From NCBI RefSeq assembly GCF_001270745.1, contig NZ_KQ434758.1, forward strand, positions 238,279 to 302,278: DNA of 64,000 nucleotides, read 5' to 3'. The notes under the pieces were generated by a model, which was given only the letters and a program-made list of their open reading frames with translations, was not told the origin of the DNA and did no database searches. The translations under genes and the position numbers were made by a program. The stretch's first letter is position 1; each line of letters opens with the position of its first letter. Shown in pieces: positions 1 to 8,868 of the stretch. The stretch comes from Jiangella muralis (GTDB lineage Bacteria; Actinomycetota; Actinomycetes; Jiangellales; Jiangellaceae).

Positions 1-205
1 GGGTGCCGGGCGCGTTCACCCGCACCTGCACGGCCCGCTCGTCCGTCAACAACGAACCGACGCCGGCCCGCGCCGCGTCCTTCGCCGACGGCGCCACGGC
101 GTCCTCCAGGTCGAGGATCACGACGTCCGCCGCCGACGCGAGCGCCTTCGCCGCGCGGTCCGGCCGGTCGGCGGGCACGTAGAGCAGCGTCAGCACCAGG
201 CTCAC
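1..205 (-). CDS. CitE-like / HpcH-HpaI aldolase family protein (5' part only)
   Basis: Only the first 68 codons are in the window; the gene runs off the left edge. The visible N-terminus reads LYVPADRPDRAAKALA followed by VVILDLEDAV, the typical first beta strand and acidic metal-site region of citrate-lyase beta subunit / malyl-CoA lyase type TIM-barrel enzymes, which cleave or form beta-hydroxyacyl-CoA thioesters. The GTG start at 205 overlaps the stop of the CoA-transferase by 4 bp (GTGA), so the two are translationally coupled. Next to a CoA-transferase, a role in splitting an activated acid into acetyl-CoA or pyruvate plus another acyl unit is plausible. The substrate cannot be inferred and the C-terminus is unseen. 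Confidence 0.82.
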   Translation of the reverse strand, partial: MSLVLTLLYVPADRPDRAAKALASAADVVILDLEDAVAPSAKDAARAGVGSLLTDERAVQVRVNAPGT

Positions 206-1389
206 ACGACCCCCTCCGCCCGCAACGACGAGATGTCGCCGGCCGAGTACCCGAGCGACCCCAGCACCGCCGCGGTGTCGGCGCCGTGCGCCCGCCCGGT
301 CCACCGCACCGATCCGGGCGTCTCGGAGAGCCGGAACAGCACGTTCTGCATCGCGACCTCGCCGAGGTCGTCGTCGGGCATCCGCAGCACCGTCCCGAGC
401 GCGTCCAGCTGCGGGTCGGCGGCGATGTCGGACGCGTCGTAGACGGGCGCCACCGCGGCCTGCGCCTCCTCGAACTCCGCCACCACCTCGGACCGCGTCC
501 GCGCGGCGACCCAGGCCCCAACGGCCTCGTCCAGCTCGTCCACATGCGAAGCCCGGCCGGCGCCGGTCGCGAACCACGGCTCGTCGACGACGTCGGGCCG
601 CCCGACCAGCCGCATGACCCGCTCGGCGATGCTCTGCGAGCTGGTCGACACCGCGACCCAGCGGCCGTCCGACGTGCGGTAGGTGTTGCGCGGCGCGTTG
701 TTCGCCGACCGGTTGCCGGTGCGCGGCTGCACCGTCCCCAACTGGTCCCAGCGGGTCAGCTGCGGCCCGAGCACGGACAGCATCGGCTCGACGATCGCGA
801 GGTCGACCACCTGCCCGCGGCCGCTCGACGCCCGGGCGTGCAGCGCCGACGTCACCGCGAACGCCGTCGCCAGCGCCGTGATGCCGTCGGCCAGCCCGAA
901 CGGCGGCAGCGTCGGCGGGCCGTCCGGCTCACCGGTCATCGCGGCGAACCCGCTCATCGCCTCGGCCAGCGTGCCGAACCCGGGCCGCCGCCGGTACGGG
1001 CCGACCTGGCCGAACCCGGTGACGCGGGCGAGGATCAGGCCCGGATTGTCGGCCGCCAGCGTGGAGTACCCGAGGTTCCACCGCTCCAGCGTGTCCGGCC
1101 GGAAGTTCTCGATGACGACGTCCGCCTCGCGGGCCAGCCGCCGGAACACCTCCTGGCCGCGCTCGTGCGACAGGTCCAGCGTCATCGTCTGCTTGTTCCG
1201 GCCGAGCGTCTTCCACCACAGGTTCTGCCCGTCCTTCGCCGGCCCGTGCCCGCGCGACGGGTCCGGGCGGCGCGGGTGCTCGACCTTGACGACGTCGGCG
1301 CCCATGTCGCCGAGGTGCATCGCGGCGATCGGCCCGGCGAACAGCGTCGCGGCGTCGACGACGCGCAGACCCGCCAGCGGCCCGCTCAC
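202..1389 (-). CDS. CaiB/BaiF-type class III CoA-transferase
   Basis: 395 residues, the usual length for formyl-CoA/succinyl-CoA:carboxylate CoA-transferases, which move CoA from one thioester to a carboxylic acid. The N-terminus ([17 protein letters not shown], then [10 protein letters not shown]) is the family signature. [25 protein letters not shown] and the Asp-containing [10 protein letters not shown] region follow in the expected order. The start is GTG at 1389, overlapping the stop of the upstream gene by 4 bp. An open frame continues far upstream, but that part is a shadow of the next gene. As penultimate gene of the LacI-headed run it probably activates an acid released by the pathway for the CitE-like lyase. 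The acid is unknown. Confidence 0.9.
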   Translation of the reverse strand: MSGPLAGLRVVDAATLFAGPIAAMHLGDMGADVVKVEHPRRPDPSRGHGPAKDGQNLWWKTLGRNKQTMTLDLSHERGQEVFRRLAREADVVIENFRPDTLERWNLGYSTLAADNPGLILARVTGFGQVGPYRRRPGFGTLAEAMSGFAAMTGEPDGPPTLPPFGLADGITALATAFAVTSALHARASSGRGQVVDLAIVEPMLSVLGPQLTRWDQLGTVQPRTGNRSANNAPRNTYRTSDGRWVAVSTSSQSIAERVMRLVGRPDVVDEPWFATGAGRASHVDELDEAVGAWVAARTRSEVVAEFEEAQAAVAPVYDASDIAADPQLDALGTVLRMPDDDLGEVAMQNVLFRLSETPGSVRWTGRAHGADTAAVLGSLGYSAGDISSLRAEGVV

Positions 1390-3302
1390 GCCGTCACCCC
1401 CACGGCGCAGCGGAACCCGACGGACGGCGAGCGGTCCAGCCCCGCACCCATGAGCAGGTACTTCGCCGAGAAGTCGGGTGTGCGGCGGCCGCCGTCGAAG
1501 TACCAGTCCGAGCCGGTCGGCACCCAGTCGGAGCCGCCCTTGAGGACGACGAACCGGGTGCGGCCGTCGGCGTGCTCGCTCTCGGTCAGGTTCCAGACGG
1601 CGGGCGCGCCGCGCTCCAGCAGCCCGGCCTCGCCCGCGACCTGCCACTCGTCCTCGGTCGGCAGCCGCAGCCCGGCCCACGCGGCGTACGCGCGGGCGTC
1701 GGCGAGGTCGACGTACGTGACGGGGTCGGCGCCGCGCTGCTTCCCGTCGCGCCAGTGCGCGAGGAACCGCTCCGGGCGCACCGGCCGGTACCCGGTCGCG
1801 GCGAGGAACGCGGCGAACTCCTCGTTGGTCACCTCGGTGCGGCCGACGGCGAACGGCGGCACCTCCACGCGGCGGTGCGCGGTGCCGTCTGCGTGCAGCC
1901 GGGGCGGCAGCGGCTTCCACTCGTCGACGTACGGAGCCTCGTCGTACAGGCCGGTCTCCCGGATCCGGTACCGGACGACGAGGTCGTGCCGGCCGCCCTC
2001 CACCCTGGCCAGGCCGGGCGGCGTTTCGGCGACGGCCGCCGACGGCGCCGGCACCCGCACGGCCGGCCGCCGCGGGAACATCGCGTCGTCGTCCACGACC
2101 ACGGCACCCGGCGCCGCCGCCGCTGCGACGACCGCTGCCACGCCGCCGGCCGGCAGCCGCCCGCCGATCACCGTCCGCCCGTCCTCGTCCTTCGTCACCG
2201 ACAGCGCGGTGCCGGTGGTCAGCTCGGTGAACGCGCCCGTCGCTTCCACCGCCAGCCACGGGCCGTCCCACTCGGCGTCGCTCCGGTTCACGACGGTCCA
2301 CAGCGGCACGCCGTCGTGCACCCACCGCGACGCGTACACCGGTGCGCCGTCGCCGGGGTGGTCGGCCAGCGGCGTCCAGTCATCGCCCTGGAGCCAGTCG
2401 CGGTACTCGCGCTGCACGCGGCGCATCGAGCGCAGCAGCGACCGGTCGCGCGCGCTCCAGCCCACCCACACCCCGAACACCGTCTCCCACACCAGCAGCC
2501 CGGAGCCGTTCAGCCAGGCCGACTGCAGCTCCTCCAGGTGGCTGTGGTTCCAGCGGCGGGTGTGGTGCAGTACGTGCCGCCGCTCGAACCAGGTCGCGCG
2601 CAGCACGCCCGGCACCGGCGAGTCGGCGAACCACTGCGCCCACGACATCGTGTGGTCGTGCACGCGGGCCAGCGGCAGCCGCGACTCGCCCTCCATCGAC
2701 AGCCCCGGCCGCAGCGCGTCCAGCCCGGCCCGGACCTCGGCCGAGCCCTCCTTCGAGCTGTCCAGGAAGACGCCGTCGGCGCCGAGCCGCTCGACCAGCG
2801 CGACGACGGCCGCGGGGTCGGACGACTCCCACGGGTAGTAGGAGACGAACACCCGCACGCCGGCGGCCTGGAAGGCGGCGACGACGGACGGCAGCTCGGG
2901 CACGTCGAAGAAGGCGAACTGGTCGCGCCCGTCGATGCCCTCGTTCGGGTACGCGTGCCAGAGCACGACCCCGTCGAAGCCGCCGAACTCGCGCGCCGCC
3001 GCGGCCAGGTAGCCGTCGACGTCGAACCGGCCGGTCGCGTGGTCGTACAGCAGCTCGTCCCAGAGCCAGGCCAGCGCGACGACGAAGCCGTCGGTCCGCT
3101 CGACGTCGTAGCGCGACCCGTCGTAGCCGGCCCGGGCGCCGTCGCGCCAGCGGGTGAGCGCCGCCCGCCAGGCCGGCCAGTCGGCCGGGTCGTCCGGCGC
3201 GGCGAAGATCTTCGCCTCGTCCAGCACCGCCAGGTCGGCGTCCGGCGCCAGCGGCACCGCCGCCGGCCGGTCGATCGGGCGCGGCACGTACGGGTTCAGC
3301 AT
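1386..3302 (-). CDS. Glycosidase-like TIM-barrel protein with C-terminal formylglycine-generating-enzyme-like domain
   Basis: 638 residues. Residues about 1-300 look like a glycoside-hydrolase-type barrel ([38 protein letters not shown]), followed by a beta-rich stretch. From about 470 to the end is a sulfatase-modifying-factor/FGE fold ([53 protein letters not shown]). True FGE uses a Cys pair; only one Cys is obvious near the C-terminus, so sulfatase activation is unlikely. There is no signal peptide, so it is probably cytoplasmic. The ATG overlaps the kinase stop by 1 bp. It may open or bind a sugar conjugate; exact function unknown. Confidence 0.72.
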   Translation of the reverse strand: MLNPYVPRPIDRPAAVPLAPDADLAVLDEAKIFAAPDDPADWPAWRAALTRWRDGARAGYDGSRYDVERTDGFVVALAWLWDELLYDHATGRFDVDGYLAAAAREFGGFDGVVLWHAYPNEGIDGRDQFAFFDVPELPSVVAAFQAAGVRVFVSYYPWESSDPAAVVALVERLGADGVFLDSSKEGSAEVRAGLDALRPGLSMEGESRLPLARVHDHTMSWAQWFADSPVPGVLRATWFERRHVLHHTRRWNHSHLEELQSAWLNGSGLLVWETVFGVWVGWSARDRSLLRSMRRVQREYRDWLQGDDWTPLADHPGDGAPVYASRWVHDGVPLWTVVNRSDAEWDGPWLAVEATGAFTELTTGTALSVTKDEDGRTVIGGRLPAGGVAAVVAAAAAPGAVVVDDDAMFPRRPAVRVPAPSAAVAETPPGLARVEGGRHDLVVRYRIRETGLYDEAPYVDEWKPLPPRLHADGTAHRRVEVPPFAVGRTEVTNEEFAAFLAATGYRPVRPERFLAHWRDGKQRGADPVTYVDLADARAYAAWAGLRLPTEDEWQVAGEAGLLERGAPAVWNLTESEHADGRTRFVVLKGGSDWVPTGSDWYFDGGRRTPDFSAKYLLMGAGLDRSPSVGFRCAVGVTA

Positions 3303-4189
3303 CAGCCCTCCGTGAGGAATGCGTCGATCTCGGCTCGGTCCGGCATCGACGACGACGCGCCGGCCCGCCGCACCGACAGCGCGGCCGCCGCCGACGCCCG
3401 TCGCAGCGCGTCGTCCCAGTCCAGGCCCTCGGCCAGGCCGACGGCGAGCACCCCGGCGAAGGTGTCGCCGGCCGCCGTCGTGTCGACCGCCTCGACCTCG
3501 AACGCGGGCACCCGCGTCTCCGTGCCGCCGCCGACCCGCAGCGCGCCCCGTCCGCCCAGCGTCACGACGACGTCGCCGCCGCCCGCCGCCAGCGATCGAG
3601 CCGCCTCGACCGGGTCCGCGAAGCCGGCCAGCAGCGCCGCCTCGTGCTCGTTCGGCACCAGGACGTCGACCGCGGCCAGCAGCTCCGCGGGCAGCGGCAC
3701 CGCGGGCGCCGGGGTCAGCACCACCCGCACGCCGCGCGACCGTGCGTACCGCGCCGCGGCCGTGACCAGCGGCAACGGCAGCTCCAGCTGCATCATGACG
3801 AGCTGCGCCCGGTCCAGCACGGCCCGGTGCGCGTCGGTCAGCTCCGTCACCGTCCCGTTCGCGCCCGGCACGACGACGATCGAGTTGTCGCCGGTCGCGT
3901 CGACGGTGATGTGCGCGGTCCCGGTCGGCCGGTCGCCTACCGCCAGCCCGGACACGTCGATCCCCGCGTCGGCCAGCAGCGTCGTGATGCGCCGGCCGAA
4001 GTCGTCGTCGCCCACGGCGCCGAGGAACGCGACGTCGCCGCCGGCCCGCGCGGCCGCGAGCGCCTGGTTCGCGCCCTTGCCGCCGGGGACCGTGGTGAAG
4101 GTGTGGCCGGTGACGGTCTCGCCGCGGCCCGGCGCGCGGTCGACGGTCGCGACGAGGTCCATGTTGGCGCTGCCCAGGACGGCGATCAC
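3302..4189 (-). CDS. rbsK: PfkB-family sugar kinase, ribokinase-like
   Basis: 295 residues, standard ribokinase length. It has the N-terminal [20 protein letters not shown], the [17 protein letters not shown] loop that binds ribose, and the catalytic anion-hole motif [12 protein letters not shown] near the C-terminus. Ribokinase phosphorylates D-ribose to ribose 5-phosphate with ATP in the cytoplasm. The start is GTG at 4189 ([11 protein letters not shown]), overlapping the ADP-ribosylglycohydrolase stop by 4 bp; longer upstream reading is a shadow. Lying directly after three glycohydrolases that would liberate a ribose-like sugar, it probably feeds the product into the pentose phosphate pathway. 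A different pentose or a nucleoside is possible. Confidence 0.88.
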   Translation of the reverse strand: MIAVLGSANMDLVATVDRAPGRGETVTGHTFTTVPGGKGANQALAAARAGGDVAFLGAVGDDDFGRRITTLLADAGIDVSGLAVGDRPTGTAHITVDATGDNSIVVVPGANGTVTELTDAHRAVLDRAQLVMMQLELPLPLVTAAARYARSRGVRVVLTPAPAVPLPAELLAAVDVLVPNEHEAALLAGFADPVEAARSLAAGGGDVVVTLGGRGALRVGGGTETRVPAFEVEAVDTTAAGDTFAGVLAVGLAEGLDWDDALRRASAAAALSVRRAGASSSMPDRAEIDAFLTEG

Positions 4190-5520
4190 GGCGCGCTCAC
4201 CGCCACCGTCCGGGCCGCGAGCACGTCGAAGCCGATGCCGTCGAACCCGGCCAGCGTCGTGCCGACCCGGTTGCGCAGCGGCGCGATCCACCGCTCGGGC
4301 AGCGCGGCGGCGCCGGTCAGCCCGCCGACGACCGAGCCGACGGTGGCGCCGTTGGAGTCGGTGTCCCAGCCGCCGCTGACGACGGCCGTGATCGACCGCT
4401 CGTAGTCGCCGCCACCGTGCACCAGCGCGGCCACGACCAGCGCGGCGTTGTTCAGGACGTGCACCCAGTGCAGGTGCCCGTAGCGCGCCTCGATCGCGTC
4501 GACGACGGCCTCCCAGTCAGGCTCCTTCTCGGCGGTCGCACGCGCGAACCGGACCGCCTCGGCGTAGCGCGACGACGCCGGGACGACGGACAGCCCGGCG
4601 TCGATCACGTCGTCCACCGTCGCCGCGACCAGCGACGCGGCGCACGCCGCGGCCGCGAACAGCTCGCCGTACACGCCGTTGCGGGTGTGGCTGAGCACGG
4701 CGTCGCGCCAGGCCAGCCCGGCCGCTCCGGCGGGGTCCCCGGGCCGGGCCCAGCCGAACACGTCGCCGCGGATCTGCGCGCCGATCCAGTCCCGGAACGG
4801 GTTGCGCACCGTCGCCGTGGCCGGCGGCAGGTGGCCGAGCAGCAGGTTGCGGTAGGCGACCCGCTCGGCGGTGAACACCCGCCCGGCCGGCAGCTCTGCC
4901 AGCCAGCGCTGCGCGACGTCCACGGTGGTGAACCCGGCGCCGTGGGTCTCCAGCAGCGCGAGGTTGAGCATCGGGAAGTTGAGGTCGTCGTCCTCGGGCA
5001 TGCCGTCGATGTTCTCGGCCAGGCTGGTCGCCGCGCTCCGGCGGTTCCACGGATGGCGGGCCGCGACGTCGGCGGGCAGGCCCACCGCGGTGAACCAGTC
5101 GGTCAGCGGCCAGCGGCCGGTCGCCTCCAGGATCTCCCGGATCCCGGCCCGCGAGATCTTCTCCACCGGCTTGCCGAGCAGGCACCCGGCGGCGCGGCCG
5201 AGCCAGGCGCCGTGCAGGCGGTCGAGGTCGGCGGCCTCGCGTCGAGCGTTCGCCGGCCAGCCCGCCTCGATCGAGGCCAGGTCCGTCGGCTCCAGAGCGT
5301 CGTACGGCGACGGCCGCGTGTCGAGCTCGTCCAGCAGCCGCGCGGCCAGCGCCCGCAGCTCCGGCGCAGGGACGTCCGAGGCCCCCGTCCGCACCGGCGC
5401 GTCGTCACCACCGGCCGCGACCCACCGGGCCCGCAGGTCCGCGACGTCGACGCCGTCCTCGTCGGCCTGCGCGAACGCGTGCCCGGCCAGGTCCTCCGGC
5501 TGGATCCAGGTGAGCCGCAT
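4186..5520 (-). CDS. ADP-ribosylglycohydrolase family protein (paralogue D, with N-terminal extension)
   Basis: 444 residues, longer than the roughly 300-350 of simple family members because of about 100 extra N-terminal residues. The core starts near [20 protein letters not shown]. The N-terminal acidic metal site is present as [13 protein letters not shown] and the C-terminal one as [18 protein letters not shown]. The family hydrolyses N- or O-glycosidic bonds to ADP-ribose or related ribosyl groups using two divalent metal ions. The ATG overlaps the upstream paralogue by 1 bp (TGATG) and its end overlaps the kinase start. [22 protein letters not shown] and the D-x-D-S site match distant, probably metabolic members better than protein de-ADP-ribosylases. 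Substrate unknown. Confidence 0.88.
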   Translation of the reverse strand: MRLTWIQPEDLAGHAFAQADEDGVDVADLRARWVAAGGDDAPVRTGASDVPAPELRALAARLLDELDTRPSPYDALEPTDLASIEAGWPANARREAADLDRLHGAWLGRAAGCLLGKPVEKISRAGIREILEATGRWPLTDWFTAVGLPADVAARHPWNRRSAATSLAENIDGMPEDDDLNFPMLNLALLETHGAGFTTVDVAQRWLAELPAGRVFTAERVAYRNLLLGHLPPATATVRNPFRDWIGAQIRGDVFGWARPGDPAGAAGLAWRDAVLSHTRNGVYGELFAAAACAASLVAATVDDVIDAGLSVVPASSRYAEAVRFARATAEKEPDWEAVVDAIEARYGHLHWVHVLNNAALVVAALVHGGGDYERSITAVVSGGWDTDSNGATVGSVVGGLTGAAALPERWIAPLRNRVGTTLAGFDGIGFDVLAARTVAVSAP

Positions 5521-6665
5521 CAGGCCAGCCCGCCGAAGGCGGCGTCGACGGCCGCCCGCCGGGCCGCGTCCGCAGCCCGCACCGACGCCGTCACCGCCGC
5601 CAGCCGCTCCCCCGGCCCGGTGATGTCGACCTTGCTGGCCGCCGCGACCGCCGTCACCAGGTCGGCCGGCACCGCGGCGCGCCCGCCGAGGGCACCGGCG
5701 ATGGCCCCGGCCATCGACGCGATCGAGTCGGAGTCGCGACCGTAGTTGACGCCGCCGACGACCGCGTCGCGCCAGTCGCCGCCGGCGATGGCCAGGAACC
5801 CCAGCGCGACCGGCAGCTCCTCGATGGTGTGCACGCGGCTCGGGCGGCGGGCGCCGAGGCCCTGGTTGCGGTAGTCGTCGCCGACGGTGTCGTACGGGCC
5901 GACGGCGGCGCGCAGCTTGCCCGACTCGACCGCCTCGGTCCAGTGCCCGATCGACGCCGCCGTCTCCAGCACCGCCTCGATGCCGGCCCTCGTCCCGTCC
6001 TTGGCCAGCCGCACCGCCGTCGCCAGCACGTCGTCGACCGTCGCCCCAGGCGCCGCGGCCGCGGCCACGCAGGCCGCCATGACACCGGCCGCCTCGCGCC
6101 CGTAGGACGACTGGTGCGCGCCCGCGACGTCGATGGCCTCGGCGTAGGCGGCGTCCGGGTCGGCGGCGTTGACGATGCCGACCGGCGCGATGTACATGGC
6201 CGCGCCGCAGTTCACCGCGTTGCCGACGCCGGCCTCACGCGGGTCGGCGTGCCCCCAGTGCAGCCGCAGCGCCATGAACTTCTCCGCGAGGAAGACCCGC
6301 TGCAGCGGCAGCGCCTCGGCCTCCAGCTCGGGGATCCAGACCTTGCGGCCGATCATCAGCGGCACCAGCCGCTCGGCGACGTCGTACGCGGTCAGGTGTG
6401 CCCCGGCCTGCTCATACACGTCGACCACCAGGTGCGTCATGAGGGTGTCGTCGGTGACGTGGCCGTCGCCCTTGTGGTACGGCGCGATGGGCCGCGCGGT
6501 GCGCCAGTCCTCGTAGTACGGCGGGACGATGCCCTCGACCCAGCCGCCCCACCGGTCCCGGATCTGCTGCGGCGACCAGCCCTCCGTCGCACCACCGAGC
6601 GCGTCGCCGACAGCGGCTCCCGTCAGGCATCCGACCGCGGTATCGATGAGTGCGTCGTTGCTCAA
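5520..6665 (-). CDS. ADP-ribosylglycohydrolase family protein (paralogue C)
   Basis: 381 residues with the family order GCLTGAAVGDALGGATEGW near the start, the first metal site as GHVTDDTLMTH, and the second as YGRDSDSIASMAGAIAGALG. All metal-binding acidic residues expected for a two-magnesium hydrolase are in place, so it should be active. The chosen start is TTG at 6665: it overlaps the preceding stop by 4 bp (TTGA) and has GGAAAGGA at the right distance, whereas the open frame upstream has no family similarity. It lies in a tightly coupled run of paralogues and is inferred to cleave a ribosyl linkage of an imported compound. Confidence 0.88.
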   Translation of the reverse strand: MSNDALIDTAVGCLTGAAVGDALGGATEGWSPQQIRDRWGGWVEGIVPPYYEDWRTARPIAPYHKGDGHVTDDTLMTHLVVDVYEQAGAHLTAYDVAERLVPLMIGRKVWIPELEAEALPLQRVFLAEKFMALRLHWGHADPREAGVGNAVNCGAAMYIAPVGIVNAADPDAAYAEAIDVAGAHQSSYGREAAGVMAACVAAAAAPGATVDDVLATAVRLAKDGTRAGIEAVLETAASIGHWTEAVESGKLRAAVGPYDTVGDDYRNQGLGARRPSRVHTIEELPVALGFLAIAGGDWRDAVVGGVNYGRDSDSIASMAGAIAGALGGRAAVPADLVTAVAAASKVDITGPGERLAAVTASVRAADAARRAAVDAAFGGLA

Positions 6666-7708
6666 AGGATCGTCCTTTCCTCGATGGAGCCCGCCAGCTC
6701 GACCAGGTCGAGTCCGGCCAGATCGGGCGCGCAGCAGCCGGCGAGTCGCCGGCACCGCTCGGCCCAGGTCGTGGGGAGTGCGCTCAGGCCGTGCGCCGCG
6801 CCGGCGAGGGCTCCCGTCAGTGGCGGCGCGCTGTCGGCCAGGGTGGGCAGGCAGGCGGCGGCGGTGACCGCGGCGATGGGTGGTTCCCCGCCGCGCTCCG
6901 CGGCCAGCGCCAGCGCGACGGCGACCGGCAGCGTCTGCGCCGCGGCGACGCCGTAGCTGTAGACGTGACCGGCCGGCTCGTCCAGCAGCGGGACGGCGTC
7001 GGCGGCGGTGGTGACCCCGGCCGTCGCCACTTGCGCCCGGGCGAGGTTGTCCGCCAGCAGGGTGTCCGGTGGGACGTGCTCGGCGGCGGCCGCCGCCCAT
7101 GCCGTGGCCAGCGGTTCGCCGCGGACCAGCCGCGCGATCGTCGCGGCCACCGCCCGCGCCGCGGACACCCCGTCACCGGCGTTCGTCACCTCGGCGTCCC
7201 AGCCGGCCAGCGTGGCCGCCGTGCCGCTGCCGTCGGCCACCAGCCCGGCCGCGACCGCCCGCACCGCCGCGGCGTCGTCGAAGTGGTGCGGGTTGTCGTG
7301 CCCCGTCACCGGCGGATCGACGTCTCTGCGCAGCGCGTCGGCCGCGGCGGCGACGCTGATCCGGCCGCGCGGCAGTGTCCCGTTCGTGGCCGCCGTCCGC
7401 CACCGCTCGTGGACGTCGCCGCGCGTCAGCGGCTTGCTCGCGGCGCCGAGCCAGGTCAGCGTCCACGCCACCCACTCCGCGTCGTCGGACGGGCCCAGCC
7501 GCAGCGGCGCCGTCGGCTGATTCAGCGCGAACGGCACCGGCAGGGACGTCACCTGCTCGGTCTCGGCGAACGCGTCCAGCTCGCGGTGCAGCCGCCGGGT
7601 CCACGGCGGCAGCAGCGCCGCCCGGTGCCGCGCCGACGGCCACCCCGCGGCGTCGCCGATGGCGAGCCCGAGCAGCGCCCCGGCGATCAGGTCCTGCCGT
7701 TCCCTCAC
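6662..7708 (-). CDS. ADP-ribosylglycohydrolase family protein (paralogue B, altered metal site)
   Basis: 348 residues. The N-terminal signature GALLGLAIGDAAGWP and the first acidic site (PSDDAEW) are recognisable. Near the C-terminus the usual G-R-D-x-D-T followed by AxIAGAxxGA is replaced by TLADSAPPLTGALAGAAHG: the first Asp of D-x-D has become Leu. Metal binding is probably weakened, so this copy may be a regulatory or specificity variant or on the way to decay, although the frame is fully open. The start is GTG at 7708 with GGAGGACG 5 bp upstream. It begins the second half of the minus run after a 172-bp gap holding an unrelated plus-strand promoter-like repeat. Confidence 0.78.
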   Translation of the reverse strand: MRERQDLIAGALLGLAIGDAAGWPSARHRAALLPPWTRRLHRELDAFAETEQVTSLPVPFALNQPTAPLRLGPSDDAEWVAWTLTWLGAASKPLTRGDVHERWRTAATNGTLPRGRISVAAAADALRRDVDPPVTGHDNPHHFDDAAAVRAVAAGLVADGSGTAATLAGWDAEVTNAGDGVSAARAVAATIARLVRGEPLATAWAAAAAEHVPPDTLLADNLARAQVATAGVTTAADAVPLLDEPAGHVYSYGVAAAQTLPVAVALALAAERGGEPPIAAVTAAACLPTLADSAPPLTGALAGAAHGLSALPTTWAERCRRLAGCCAPDLAGLDLVELAGSIEERTIL

Positions 7709-7759
7709 GAACCGTCCTCCCGCCGTGCACCGCACCCCGCCGGCCGCGCGTGTCGAACG

Positions 7760-7828
7760 TTGTCGGTGCCCGCCCCTAGGGTGGGCCCCACCCGGGCCGG
7801 GAGGGGTCGACCTACCACCTCGCGTGGC
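7760..7828 (+). promoter_or_regulatory. Orphan DNA-damage-type promoter element, copy 1
   Basis: TTGTCGGTG at 7760-7768, 8 bases, then TAGGGT at 7777-7782. This matches the layout I know for RecA-NDp/PafBC-dependent promoters of actinobacteria (TTGTC-GTG, N8, TAnnnT). A ribosome-site-like GGGAGGGG follows near 7800. The whole 69 bp is about 84 percent identical to 19319-19387. No coding sequence follows on the plus strand here, and the ATG present in copy 2 is lost. It is probably the leftover 5' end of a lost gene; antisense activity is possible. Confidence 0.55.
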
Positions 7829-7880
7829 ACACAACGCACCGGACGCGAGCTCCGCGGCGCCGTCCGCCCCAGCCGTCCCG

Positions 7881-8834
7881 TCACTCGTCCTCCAGGTGAT
7901 CGGCCAGCCGGTCGGCCAGGTCGAGCGGATGCAGCCCCGCCACCACCTCGCCCAGGCAGCGGCCGGTGACCGGCCCGATCTGCTCCCGCCACCGCGCCGG
8001 CACCGCGTCCAGGCCGCCGAGCGCCCCGGCCAGCGCCCCGGCGATGGCGGCGGTGGTGTCGGCGTCGCGGCCCATCGACACCGCCCCCGTGACGGCGTCG
8101 GCGAACCCGCCGCCCGCCGCGAGGAACGCGCCGAACGCCAGCGCGACCGCCTCCGGCGCCAGGTCCGTCCACGGATACGACCGGACGACGACGGCGTCCA
8201 GCAGCGCGGGCACGTCCCCCGCGTGGACCAGCGCCGACCGCAGCGACCGCGCCGTCCACGAGTCGGCCGGGACGGCGGCCAGCGCGGCGGCGCCGACCTC
8301 GGCGGCGGAGGCGTTCCCCGTCATCGCGACGGCGACCGCGGCGGCCACCGCGACCCCGGCGTGCACGCCCTCGCCGTCGTGGCTGACCGCGCCGTCGACG
8401 GTGGCCAGGCGAGCGGCCAGCAGCGGGTCGCCGGCCGCGTACACGCCGTGCACCGCGGCCCGCATCGCCAGCCCGTCGCTCCAGGAATGCAGGTGCCGCC
8501 CGCTGGCCGGCGGCCGCAGTCCGGCCCGCAGGTTCTCGATGGTGCCCAACTCGCTGAACCCGGCGCCGGAGAACCCGCCGGACTGCCCAGCCAGGTGCGT
8601 GATCCACGCGTCGGCCACGTGCTCGCTGGTCAGCCTGGCGCCGTGGTCGAGCAGCAGCAGCGCGCTGAACGCGGCGTACTCGGTGTCGTCGGTCCCCGAC
8701 GGCCGGTCGGTGAGGAACCCCGTCACCGTGCCCCAGCGGGCCGCGATCTGCTCGGCCGTCAGGTTCTCCGCGGGGGCGCCCATGGCGTCGCCGATGGCGA
8801 GCCCGAGCAGGCACCCTCGCGCGCGGTCCCTCAT
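7881..8834 (-). CDS. ADP-ribosylglycohydrolase family protein (paralogue A)
   Basis: 317 residues, close to a minimal family member. It starts MRDRARGCLLGLAIGDAMGA, has the first metal site in PSGTDDTEYAAFS, and the second in MGRDADTTAAIAGALAGALG, so all canonical acidic ligands are present. It is the best-preserved of the four paralogues and lies immediately after the solute-binding protein, 34 bp downstream of its stop, suggesting that it acts first on the imported compound. The frame ends at 7881, and the next paralogue starts 172 bp further on. Expected activity is hydrolysis of a ribosyl glycosidic bond; the aglycone is unknown. Confidence 0.9.
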   Translation of the reverse strand: MRDRARGCLLGLAIGDAMGAPAENLTAEQIAARWGTVTGFLTDRPSGTDDTEYAAFSALLLLDHGARLTSEHVADAWITHLAGQSGGFSGAGFSELGTIENLRAGLRPPASGRHLHSWSDGLAMRAAVHGVYAAGDPLLAARLATVDGAVSHDGEGVHAGVAVAAAVAVAMTGNASAAEVGAAALAAVPADSWTARSLRSALVHAGDVPALLDAVVVRSYPWTDLAPEAVALAFGAFLAAGGGFADAVTGAVSMGRDADTTAAIAGALAGALGGLDAVPARWREQIGPVTGRCLGEVVAGLHPLDLADRLADHLEDE

Positions 8835-8868
8835 CGACTACTCCTCCGAACTCGCCGCGCCACCGCCG

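Noticed and set aside
202..2325. Long continuous minus-strand frame suggesting a 707-residue fusion
   Set aside because: Only the part below 1389 has CoA-transferase motifs; the upstream part is Arg-rich shadow of the FGE-like gene, and a GTGA overlap marks the true start.
286..4379. Very long plus-strand frames across the minus operon
   Set aside because: They arise from third-position GC bias opposite real genes; they are Arg/Pro/Ala-rich with no domain motif and conflict with coupled minus-strand genes.
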